This document shows positions 9,601 to 18,839 of a DNA stretch of 64,000 nt, in pieces; within the stretch, counting starts at the first letter, position 1, and each line of letters opens with the position of its first letter. Both the position numbers and the translations under genes were made by a program. Source of the DNA: JAMXLO01 sp963696645 (GTDB lineage Bacteria > Pseudomonadota > Alphaproteobacteria > Acetobacterales > Acetobacteraceae); NCBI GenBank assembly GCA_963696645.1, contig CAVOKY010000008.1, positions 761,852 to 825,851 of the forward strand, read 5' to 3'. The notes beneath the pieces are model-generated. The model was not told where the DNA came from. It searched no databases and saw only the letters and a program-made list of their open reading frames with translations.

Positions 9601-9858
9601 CAGCGCGTCGGGCTTCTCGCGCGTGATGATGCGCTCGACGATGTCGGCGGTGATCGGTTCGACGTAGGTTGCGTCTGCCAGACCCGGGTCGGTCATGATG
9701 GTGGCCGGATTGGAATTCACCAGCACGACGCGATAGCCCTCGGCTTTCAGCGCCTTGCACGCCTGTGCGCCAGAGTAGTCGAACTCGCACGCCTGGCCGA
9801 TGACGATCGGGCCGGCGCCGATGATCAGGATGGATGAGATGTCGGTGCGTTTCGGCAT
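6616..9858 (-). CDS. carB: Carbamoyl-phosphate synthase large subunit
   Basis: The 1080-residue protein makes carbamoyl phosphate from ammonia, bicarbonate and two ATP for arginine and pyrimidine synthesis. Two homologous ATP-grasp halves are visible: the first begins near ILIIGAGPIVIGQACEFDYSG and the second near VIILGGGPNRIGQGIEFDYC (about residue 560). Both contain the ATP-grasp signatures (VIRPSFTLGGTGGG; VIRPSYVLGGRAMEIV). A C-terminal MGS-like allosteric domain follows from about residue 945. Length is normal. Its ATG directly abuts the stop of the small gene upstream (TAG-ATG), so it is translationally coupled to the carA unit. Confidence 0.97.
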   Translation of the reverse strand: MPKRTDISSILIIGAGPIVIGQACEFDYSGAQACKALKAEGYRVVLVNSNPATIMTDPGLADATYVEPITADIVERIITREKPDALLPTMGGQTALNTAMELARSGALARHNVELIGARADVIERAEDRLKFRDAMAAIGIESPRSAIAHSIDEARAALATTGLPAVIRPSFTLGGTGGGIAYNREEFEQIVSGGLEASPTTEVLIEESVLGWKEFEMEVVRDRADNCIIVCSIENVDPMGIHTGDSVTVAPALTLTDKEYQRMRDASIACLRAIGVDTGGSNVQFAVNPADGRMVIIEMNPRVSRSSALASKATGFPIAKIAAKLAVGYTLDELANDITRVTPASFEPTIDYVVVKIPRFTFEKFPGTPALLTTSMKSVGEAMAIGRSFAEALQKGLRSTETGLSGLDEIEPPGDGGPDAFRAALSEPRPDRLLMAAQALRAGQSVEDIHDACKFDPWFLRELERIVDAERGIAASGLPHEAGALRRVKALGFSDRRLGELTGHKEEAVAALRTRLGVQPVYKRIDTCAAEFASSTPYMYSTYEGGYGTPVCEADPTERQKVIILGGGPNRIGQGIEFDYCCVHAAYALKDAGFETIMVNCNPETVSTDYDTSDRLYFEPLTAEDVIALVRREQSRGTLLGCIVQYGGQTPLKLSQALARANIPILGTSADAIDIAEDRERFQLLLQRLGLRQPENGVARSADESEAIADRIGYPVVIRPSYVLGGRAMEIVYDRAGLHRYMREAVRVSGDNPVLIDRYLNDAIEVDVDCIADSETVYVAGVMEHIEEAGIHSGDSACSLPPYTLAPAMVTELKAETEAMAKALGVVGLMNVQYAIKDDVIYVLEVNPRASRTVPFVAKATGVPVAKIGARVMAGARLADFNLDDQGVAPHVAVKEAVFPFARFPNVDTILGPEMKSTGEVMGLDLSFERAFAKSQLGAGVILPDGGTVFLSIKDADKRGLPALARRLTEMGFAITATRGTAARIRDAGLPVSVVNKVLEGRPHCVDAIRSGEIQLVINTASTPQSIADSFAIRRSALTHGVPHYTTMAGARAAVHAIAALKSGTLEVAPLQSYFRRSF

Positions 9859-10125
9859 CTATCGGTGCTCGGTTGCGCTGTGCGCCACGGCGGCTCCCTT
9901 CGGCGTCAATTCCAGATGCCAGTGGCATTGCAGCGCACCCTGCGGCAGTCGGACCGGTTCGCGGATCAGGCCATCGCGCAGACACGCGGCTACTGCATCG
10001 CAGAATGCCTGGTAATCAACAGCATCGCCCGCGATCGCGCGGAAACGCGCGAACCCGGCCTCAATGTTCGGCTCGTTGATCGTGTGGCGGAACGCAGTGG
10101 ACAGCAGCAGCGACCTGGCGTCCAT
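9859..10125 (-). CDS. Small conserved hypothetical protein between carA and carB
   Basis: This 88-residue protein starts one base after the carA stop and ends immediately before the carB ATG, so all three are coupled in translation. It is mostly helical (LLLSTAFRHTINEPNIEAGFARFRA; YQAFCDAVAACLRDGLIREPV) and ends with a strand-like segment LQCHWHLELTPKG that resembles the winged end of small regulatory folds. There is no catalytic motif or signal peptide. I do not recognise a named family. Its strict position suggests a link to carbamoyl-phosphate synthase expression or assembly, as inference only. Confidence 0.75.
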   Translation of the reverse strand: MDARSLLLSTAFRHTINEPNIEAGFARFRAIAGDAVDYQAFCDAVAACLRDGLIREPVRLPQGALQCHWHLELTPKGAAVAHSATEHR

Positions 10126-10126
10126 T

Positions 10127-11491
10127 TCACGCCCGTCGTTCGATCATTTCGACGAACCGCCCGAACAGGTAGTGGCTGTCGCTCGGCCCCGGACTGGCCT
10201 CCGGATGGTACTGCACGCTGAACGCCGGCCGGTCGGTGCAGGCCAGACCCTCGTTCGAACCATCGAACAGCGACACATGCGTCACCTTGGCGGTTGCCGG
10301 CAGCGTATCCGGATCAACCGCGAAGCCGTGGTTCTGGCTGGTGATCTCGACCTTTCCGGTCGCCACATCCTGCACCGGCTGATTGGCGCCCCGGTGCCCG
10401 CGATTCAGCTTGTACGTCTTCGCTCCGAGCGCCAGCGCCAGCAACTGATGTCCGAGGCAGATGCCGAAAAGCGGCACGCCCGCATCCAGAACGCCACGGA
10501 TTGCCGGCACTGCGTATTCCGCCGTCGCCGCCGGATCACCAGGTCCATTGGACAGGAACACGCCGTCTGGTTTGCGGCGCAGAATGTCCTCCGCCGTGGC
10601 CGTCGCCGGCACCACAGTTACCCGGCACCCTGCCGATGCCAGGCAGCGGAGGATGTTATGCTTCGCCCCGTAGTCGACCGCCACCACGCGATACTTCGGC
10701 GCGCTCTGCCGCCCCGCGCGGCCAGGCCACGCCCAGGTCGTCTCGTCCCACTCGTACGACTGGCGGCAGGAGACTTCCTTGGCGAGGTCCATTCCCTCCA
10801 ACCCCGGCCACGCCTCCGCCTGGGCGCGCAACGCCGGCAGGTCGAACCGGCCATCGGCGGGAAACGCCAGCACCCCGGTCGGGGCGCCGCCATCGCGGAT
10901 GCGCACCGTCAATGCCCGAGTATCCACCCCCGCTAGGCCAGCGATCCCTCTCGCCCGCAGCCACCCATCCAGGTGCTGCACGGCCCGCCAGTTCGATGGC
11001 TCGGTGACATCCTGCTTCACCACCAGGCCGCGCGCCGCAACCGTGGCGGCCTCGATGTCCTCGGCGTTGGTGCCGACATTGCCGATATGCGGGAAGGTGA
11101 AGGTGATGATCTGCCCGGCATAGGATGGGTCGGTAAGCGTCTCCTGATAGCCGGTCATGCCCGTGTTGAAACAAACCTCGCCCAGCGGTGCGGGCACCCC
11201 GGTATGCGCGCCAAAACCGCGTCCCCAGAATACCGCGCCATCGGCCAGCACGAGGCTGGCGGTCGCCCCGGCCGGCACCTCACTGGCGTCGGGGACGAGA
11301 GGCTCAGCCGTGCCGCCCGGCAGGTCGGACAATGCCAGTCCGGTGGCGGCAATGACCGCGGCCCAGTGGCGCGACGGGATGGAGCCGGCCTGGCGCCACT
11401 TGCGCACCGCCTCGGTGCCCACGCCGGTCAGGCGGGCCGCCGCCTCGGCCCCGCCCAGGCGGTCTATGATCGAATCTACGTCCGTGGTCAT
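10127..11491 (-). CDS. carA: Carbamoyl-phosphate synthase small (glutaminase) subunit with extra N-terminal HTH-like domain
   Basis: The 454-residue protein supplies ammonia to CarB. Its class I glutamine amidotransferase domain has the nucleophile Cys in FGICLGHQLLALALG and the later Ala-Val-Gln-Tyr-His-Pro-Glu triad region (SVQYHPEASPGP). The CPSase small-chain N domain starts near residue 72 (LVLADGAVFWGRGFGA). Unlike enterobacterial CarA, residues about 4-58 form an extra YdaS/Cro-like helix-turn-helix (IDRLGGAEAAARLTGV then VRKWRQAGSIPSRHW). I recall this module as the carph-isopro domain seen on some alphaproteobacterial CarA proteins. ATG 11491 is chosen; an upstream ATG adds 12 residues without support. 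Confidence 0.95.
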   Translation of the reverse strand: MTTDVDSIIDRLGGAEAAARLTGVGTEAVRKWRQAGSIPSRHWAAVIAATGLALSDLPGGTAEPLVPDASEVPAGATASLVLADGAVFWGRGFGAHTGVPAPLGEVCFNTGMTGYQETLTDPSYAGQIITFTFPHIGNVGTNAEDIEAATVAARGLVVKQDVTEPSNWRAVQHLDGWLRARGIAGLAGVDTRALTVRIRDGGAPTGVLAFPADGRFDLPALRAQAEAWPGLEGMDLAKEVSCRQSYEWDETTWAWPGRAGRQSAPKYRVVAVDYGAKHNILRCLASAGCRVTVVPATATAEDILRRKPDGVFLSNGPGDPAATAEYAVPAIRGVLDAGVPLFGICLGHQLLALALGAKTYKLNRGHRGANQPVQDVATGKVEITSQNHGFAVDPDTLPATAKVTHVSLFDGSNEGLACTDRPAFSVQYHPEASPGPSDSHYLFGRFVEMIERRA

Positions 11492-11620
11492 TGGGAGCAA
11501 CCTATGGGAAAGAATTTCCCAGCGCAACCACTGCGGCTAGAGGCGGGAAATTTTCTCCGACACCACAAACTCGAGTCACTTCGCTTATTATAGAGGGATG
11601 TTTTCGTGCGGAGGGATGCC

Positions 11621-12076
11621 ATGAGCCTGAGGGAACAGTTCACCGAACAGGTCAAGACATCGATGAAGGCCGGCAATGCAGCCCGGACCTCCACGCTGCG
11701 CATGATCCTGGCACGTCTGAAGGACACCGACATCGCCGCCCGCCCAAAGGGCGTCGAGCGCGTCCCAGACGAGGAAATAGTCGCCATGCTGCGCGGCATG
11801 GCGAAGTCCAGACGCGAATCGGTGGCGCTGTACAAGCAGGGCAAGCGGCAGGACCTGGTGGACAAGGAGGAAGCCGAGATCGCCATCATCGAAACCTTCC
11901 TGCCGCAGCAGATGGACGATGCGGCAATGCAGCAGGCCGTCGCGGACGCGGTCGCCGAGACTGGCGCCTCGACCATCAAGGACATGGGGAAGGTAATGGC
12001 CGCGCTCCGGTCGAAGCACGCCGCGACGCTCGACATGGCCAAGGCCGGCCAGATGGTGAAGGCGCAGCTATCGTGA
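11621..12076 (+). CDS. GatB/YqeY domain-containing protein
   Basis: The 151-residue product matches the YqeY family, related to the tail of the GatB amidotransferase subunit that contacts tRNA. It has the N-terminal helix SLREQFTEQVKTSMKAG, then RTSTLRMILARLKDTDIAAR, the EIVAMLRGMAKSRRESVALY block and FLPQQMD near residue 95. The precise role is unknown. ATG 11621 has GGAGG at 11610-11614. The gene is divergent from carA and precedes dnaG and rpoD, a conserved order in alphaproteobacteria that suggests shared expression with the replication and sigma-factor genes. Confidence 0.92.
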   Translation: MSLREQFTEQVKTSMKAGNAARTSTLRMILARLKDTDIAARPKGVERVPDEEIVAMLRGMAKSRRESVALYKQGKRQDLVDKEEAEIAIIETFLPQQMDDAAMQQAVADAVAETGASTIKDMGKVMAALRSKHAATLDMAKAGQMVKAQLS

Positions 12077-12090
12077 GGCAGGCGCCGTAT

Positions 12091-12210
12091 CGCCCCCTCC
12101 TCTTGTGGGAGGGGGTTGGGGGGAGGGGTGAAGCGGGACGCAGGCAGCGCGCTCAAGGTTGGTGGCTGGGCCCCCTCCCCCTGCCCCCTCCCGCTAGGGG
12201 AGGGGGAGGA
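12091..12210. repeat. Pair of G+C-rich palindromes in inverted orientation (BIME-like)
   Basis: Copy one has stem arms CCCCCTCC (12093-12100) and GGAGGGGG (12108-12115). Copy two has CCCCCTCCC (12184-12192) and GGGGAGGGGG (12197-12206). The second copy, read on the other strand, aligns with the first, including a second G-rich half. The pair could fold as two hairpins or one large cruciform between yqeY and dnaG. Confidence 0.65.
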
Positions 12211-12218
12211 TTGCGATA

Positions 12219-14046
12219 ATGCCCCTGCCAGCCTCCTTCCTGGACGAACTCCGCACCCGCACACCACTTGCCGCGGTGATCGGCAGACGCGTGAAGCTGG
12301 CCCGCTCCGGCGGCCAGATGAAAGGCTGTTGCCCGTTCCACGGCGAGAAGACGCCGAGCTTCTATGTCTACGAGGATCATTACCACTGCTTCGGCTGTGG
12401 CGCGCATGGCGATGCCATCAGCTTCGTCATGCAGAGTGAGGGTGCCGGTTTCATGGAGGCGGTCGAACGCCTGGCCGCCGAAGCCGGCCTCGAGGTGCCC
12501 AAACCCACCCCCGAAGCCGCCGAAGCCGAACGCAGGCGGCACGACCTGGCCTCGGTGCTGGAGGCGGCGCTGGCCAGCTACCACCGCCGCCTGTTCCTGC
12601 CGGAAGGCCGCCATGCGCTGGATTACTTCCTTAGCCGCGGGCTGTCCGAACAGACCATCCGTCGAATTCGACCTGGGCTGGTCCGGCGAAGGTCGCGGCG
12701 CGATCGCTGCCGACCTTGGCCGCGACGGCATCACGCAGGACCAACTCATCGATGCCGGATTGCTGCGCCGCGACGATGAAACCGGCAGGGTGTTCGACCT
12801 GTTCTTCAACCGCGTGATGTTCCCGATCCGCGATCGCCGCGGCCGGGTCATCAGCTTTGGTGGCCGCACCCTCGGCGACGGGCAGCCGAAATACGTCAAC
12901 GGCCCGGAAACGGCGCTGTTCTCCAAGCGGCGCACACTTTACGCGCTGGATCAGGCGCGCGAGGCGGTGCGGGGCGGCGGCGTGCTGATGGTGGTCGAAG
13001 GGTATATGGATGTGATCGCTCTGGCGCAGGCTGGCATGGACGGCGCCGTCGCGCCGCTTGGTACGGCGCTGACCGAGGAGCATCTCGACGAGCTGTGGCG
13101 CCTCGCACCCGCGCCGATCCTGTGCTTCGACGGTGACGCCGCCGGCAGCCGGGCCGCCGCCCGCGCCGCTGAACTCGCGCTGCCACTGCTGGCCCCCGAC
13201 CGTACGCTGAAGTTCGCAGCCCTACCCGCCGGCGAGGACCCCGACACGCTGGTTCGCCGCCAGGGCATCGAAGCCATGCGGGCGATCCTGGACGCTGCCC
13301 GCCCTCTGGCCGACACGCTTTACGACCTGCTGCGCGAGGCCAGCGGCGAGACTACCCCGGAACAGCGCGCCGCCTTCCTTACCCGGCTCGATCAGGCCGC
13401 CCGGCAAATTCCCGATAGGGCGCTGGCCGATGAATATCGGGAAGCGTTTCGCGGCCGCTTCTATGCTGCGCGGCGCCAGAACCGGCATGACCGGGGAGAC
13501 CGCGGCAACCGCACCGGCCGCTCCGCCGATTCGATCCGTCGTTCGCTGCCGCGACCGCGACCCACCTCCGGTAACGTTGTGACGGAGCGGACACGCATCC
13601 TCACCGCGATTTTGTTGCGCCATCCGGCCATCTGGCACGATGTGGAACATGCCTTTTCCGGCCTCGATCTGCCGCCGCCGTTCGATTTGCTGCGTTCTGC
13701 GCTGCGCGACTGGTCAGAAACGACCGATGTGCTTGACTCACAGGCACTCATGTCCCACCTCACGCTTTCTGGATTGCAATCTGAAGCCCAGCTGGCCCTG
13801 GCAACGGTTCCCGTACCGCTTCCGGCCTGTGCGGCGTTGGCGGCAATGCCGGCGGAGGCCGAGGCGGGGTGGTGGCATATCTTCGGGTTCCTCAACGTGC
13901 AGCGGCTTAGCGAGGAAGTTGCTTTGGCAGAAGCCGCCTGCGCGCAGAACCTGACGCCGCAAAGCCAGAACCGACTGCTGGCGCTGAAGGCCGCGCTCAA
14001 CAAGGTCAACAGCGGCGAGCCCGATGGGGTGGATATTGCGGCTTGA
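12219..14046 (+). CDS. dnaG: DNA primase DnaG, carrying an apparent one-base insertion
   Basis: DnaG makes RNA primers for replication. The CHC2 zinc-binding domain is at about residues 38-70 (CCPFHGEKTPSFYVY then CFGCGAHGDAISF). The catalytic core and TOPRIM motifs follow in a second frame (VVEGYMDVIALAQAG; CFDGDAAGSRAAARA). The reading frame breaks at 12665-12666: removing one A gives QTIRRFDLGWSGEGRG and a continuous protein of about 608 residues. Because primase is essential, this is much more likely a sequence error than real decay. Start ATG 12219 gives the usual N terminus (PLPASFLDELRTRTPLAAVI). The helicase-binding tail is poorly conserved, as usual. Confidence 0.93.
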
Positions 14047-14107
14047 GAATGAGATCGCGGTAGCTGCCGGTGCGCAATGCCGCCTTGACGTAGGAGTTCG
14101 CTGAGCG

Positions 14108-16108
<2,001 letters not shown>

Positions 16109-16150
16109 CGTAAGGTGGCGCCGGACAGCCGGCTGGTCAGCGTGGCGGAT

Positions 16151-17455
16151 ATGATCCCCCGCCTGCCATTCGGTCCAGGAGTGTGCGACGATCTATCGGG
16201 GCCGCGGCGGCGTTTCCACAGCAGGACCGTGGGCCGGACCGTCCAGGTAACCATTGCGGTATGCCTGCTGCTGCTCGCCGCATGCACCGTGCCAACGCGA
16301 TTGCCGGCGGTTCCGCAGAACCTGACAGAAGACGCGACGATTCCCGGCATTCCGGATGCCCGTTTCTTTCCGGATACCCAGACCGAGCAGATGGCGCAGG
16401 AGGCACTGGCGGCGCGGCACCGGGAAGGGCAGGCGCTGGCACGGACCGGCTACCAGGGACCGCTGCCAGTCTCCAATTTGCTGGCCATTTCTGGCGGCAG
16501 CGACAGCGGCGCGTTCGGCGCCGGCCTGCTGGTAGGCTGGACCGCCGCCGGAACGCGTCCCGAATTCAACGTGGTCACCGGCATCAGTACCGGCGCACTG
16601 ACCGCACCTTTCGCCTTTCTCGGACCCGCCTGGGATGCAAGGCTCACCGCTGTCTTCACCACGGTCAACCAATCCGACATCTTCACCCATCGCGGCATCA
16701 CAGCCGCGATCTTCAACGATGCGATCGCCGATACCTCGCCGCTGTGGAAGCTGGTGTCGCGGTACGTCGACCAGGACATGATGGCGGCGATCGCGCGCGA
16801 GTATGCCCGAGGCCGCCTGCTGCTGATCGGCACGACCGATCTGGATGCACGACGACCAGTGTTCTGGAACATTGGCGCCATCGCGGCGAGCGGCCAGCCG
16901 GGGGCGCTCGAGCTGATCCGCAAGATCCTATTGGCGTCCGCCGCCATCCCGGCGTTTTTCCCCCCGGTGATGATCGACGTCGAGGTCAACGGGCAGCACT
17001 ACCAGGAAATGCACGTCGATGGCGGCGCGGTCGCACAGATGTTCCTGTATCCTCCAGGTCTGTTCAACACGCAGGCCTTTCGCAATGTGAAGCGCAGGGA
17101 CGTACACGCCTGGCTGATACGCAACAGCCGGCTGGATCCGAATTGGTCGATGGTGGAGCGTCAGGCGCTGACGGTTGCCGAAAATGCAATCGACACAATG
17201 ATCTTCTACAGCGGCGCAAACGATGTGAACCGTATCTACTTCACGACGCTGCAGGATAACGTCGACTTCAATCTTGCCTATATTGGCACGGACTTCGCCA
17301 TAAGGGCGGAAGAGCCATTTGATCCGACGTTCATGAAGGCGCTGTACAACTACGCGCGCGACAAGGCCCGCGCTGGCTATCGATGGGCAAAGGTCCCGCC
17401 GTGGATTCCGCAGGACGAGTTTGGCTATGCCTCCCAGCCAGCCAGTAGCCGATAG
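16151..17455 (+). CDS. Patatin-like phospholipase family lipoprotein
   Basis: The protein has a lipoprotein signal (IAVCLLLLAACTVP, with the lipobox Cys near residue 50 from this start) and then a patatin domain. The oxyanion loop is AISGGSDSGAFGAG, the nucleophile Ser lies in GISTGALT (GxSxG) and the catalytic Asp in HVDGGAV. Patatins hydrolyse acyl esters of lipids; the lipid anchor suggests action at an inner face of the envelope. The start is uncertain: GTG 16115, ATG 16151 or a GTG nearer the signal peptide. I prefer a start close to the hydrophobic stretch. It follows rpoD closely but may have its own promoter. Confidence 0.82.
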   Translation: MIPRLPFGPGVCDDLSGPRRRFHSRTVGRTVQVTIAVCLLLLAACTVPTRLPAVPQNLTEDATIPGIPDARFFPDTQTEQMAQEALAARHREGQALARTGYQGPLPVSNLLAISGGSDSGAFGAGLLVGWTAAGTRPEFNVVTGISTGALTAPFAFLGPAWDARLTAVFTTVNQSDIFTHRGITAAIFNDAIADTSPLWKLVSRYVDQDMMAAIAREYARGRLLLIGTTDLDARRPVFWNIGAIAASGQPGALELIRKILLASAAIPAFFPPVMIDVEVNGQHYQEMHVDGGAVAQMFLYPPGLFNTQAFRNVKRRDVHAWLIRNSRLDPNWSMVERQALTVAENAIDTMIFYSGANDVNRIYFTTLQDNVDFNLAYIGTDFAIRAEEPFDPTFMKALYNYARDKARAGYRWAKVPPWIPQDEFGYASQPASSR

Positions 17456-17545
17456 GACCCTACATTGAAAAACCTTACGTGCGCGGCAAGCCGAACAATT
17501 CCTCCGTCAAGCTAAGCAAGTGTCGCCAAACCGAAGGAGCCTCGC

Positions 17546-18823
17546 ATGCGCGTTCTGGTGATCGGATCGGGTGGACGCGAGCACGCGCTCTGTTGGGCGA
17601 TGGCCGCCAGTCCGTTGCTGACAAAGCTATGGTGCGCTCCCGGCAACCCAGGCATCGCCCAGGTGGCGGAATGCGTGTCGATCGGCGCCCTGGATTTCCC
17701 CGCACTGATCGCCTTCGCTCAGGACAACGAGATCGACCTGGTGGTTCCCGGCCCCGAGGCGCCGTTGGTCGCCGGCATCGCCGATGCGATGGAAGCCGCC
17801 GCTCTCCCCTGCATCGGCCCATCGCGCGCGGCGGCGCAGCTCGAAGGCAGCAAGGCCTTCACCAAGGAGTTGTGCGACGCCGCCGGCATCCCGACCGCGC
17901 AATGGGAGCGCTTCGACGACGCGGAGGCGGCGCGCGAATTCGTCCGCCGTCGCGGCGCGCCGATCGTGGTGAAAGCGGATGGCTTGTCAGCCGGCAAGGC
18001 TGTGGTGGTTGCGGCGACCGAAGCTGAAGCCCTTGCGGCGATCGATGCGATGATGCAGGCGCGCGCATTCGGCGAAGCGGGATCATCGGTGGTGATCGAG
18101 GAATGCCTGTCGGGCGAGGAAGTCTCGCTGTTCGCCTTGTGCGATGGCGAGACCGCGCTGCCGCTCGGTTCCGCGCAGGACCACAAGCGCGTCGGCGATG
18201 GCGACACCGGGCCGAACACCGGCGGGATGGGCGCCTACTCGCCGACGCCGGCGTTTCCGCCCGCGCTGCAAGACGCGGCGATGGATGGCATCATCCGTCC
18301 CGCGCTGGCCGAAATGGCGCGACGCGGCATGCCGTTCCGTGGCATCCTGTATGCTGGGCTGATGCTCACCGGCGACGGTGCGAAGCTGATCGAGTTCAAC
18401 GTGCGGTTCGGCGATCCGGAATGTCAGGCCCTGGTGCTGCGGATGAAGTCCGATCTATTGCCGGCGCTGCAGGCCGCCTACGACGGCGAGTTGCGCAACT
18501 TCGATTTTCGTTGGAACGATGACGCTGCGATTGCGGTGGTAATGGCGGCGCGCGGCTATCCGGATGCACCAGAACGCGGCAGCGAAATCTCCGGCCTTGA
18601 TCGTGCCACTGTCATTCCGGGGGTGCAGATCTTCCACGCAGGCACCGAAGCCGATGTGCAGGGGCACCTTCGCGCGGCGGGTGGGCGTGTGCTGACGGTG
18701 TGTGCGGCCGGCGCCAATCTGCTGGCCGCCCACCATGCGGCCTATGCGGCGATCGGAGTCATCGATTGGCCGGAAGGCTTCTGCCGCAGCGATATCGGCT
18801 GGCGCGCGCTCAGCACAGGATAA
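17546..18823 (+). CDS. purD: Phosphoribosylamine-glycine ligase PurD
   Basis: PurD (425 residues) joins glycine to 5-phosphoribosylamine in the second step of de novo purine synthesis. The N-terminal Rossmann-like start is MRVLVIGSGGREHALCWA. The ATP-grasp core has VVKADGLSAGKAVVVA, and the signature near residue 290 is the RFGDPECQAL block. The ATG at 17546 has AAGGAG ten bases upstream. It is convergent with the chemotaxis receptor gene (16 nt between stops). Length and motifs are those of a complete enzyme. Confidence 0.96.
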   Translation: MRVLVIGSGGREHALCWAMAASPLLTKLWCAPGNPGIAQVAECVSIGALDFPALIAFAQDNEIDLVVPGPEAPLVAGIADAMEAAALPCIGPSRAAAQLEGSKAFTKELCDAAGIPTAQWERFDDAEAAREFVRRRGAPIVVKADGLSAGKAVVVAATEAEALAAIDAMMQARAFGEAGSSVVIEECLSGEEVSLFALCDGETALPLGSAQDHKRVGDGDTGPNTGGMGAYSPTPAFPPALQDAAMDGIIRPALAEMARRGMPFRGILYAGLMLTGDGAKLIEFNVRFGDPECQALVLRMKSDLLPALQAAYDGELRNFDFRWNDDAAIAVVMAARGYPDAPERGSEISGLDRATVIPGVQIFHAGTEADVQGHLRAAGGRVLTVCAAGANLLAAHHAAYAAIGVIDWPEGFCRSDIGWRALSTG

Positions 18824-18839
18824 GATTGTCCGAGCAGCA

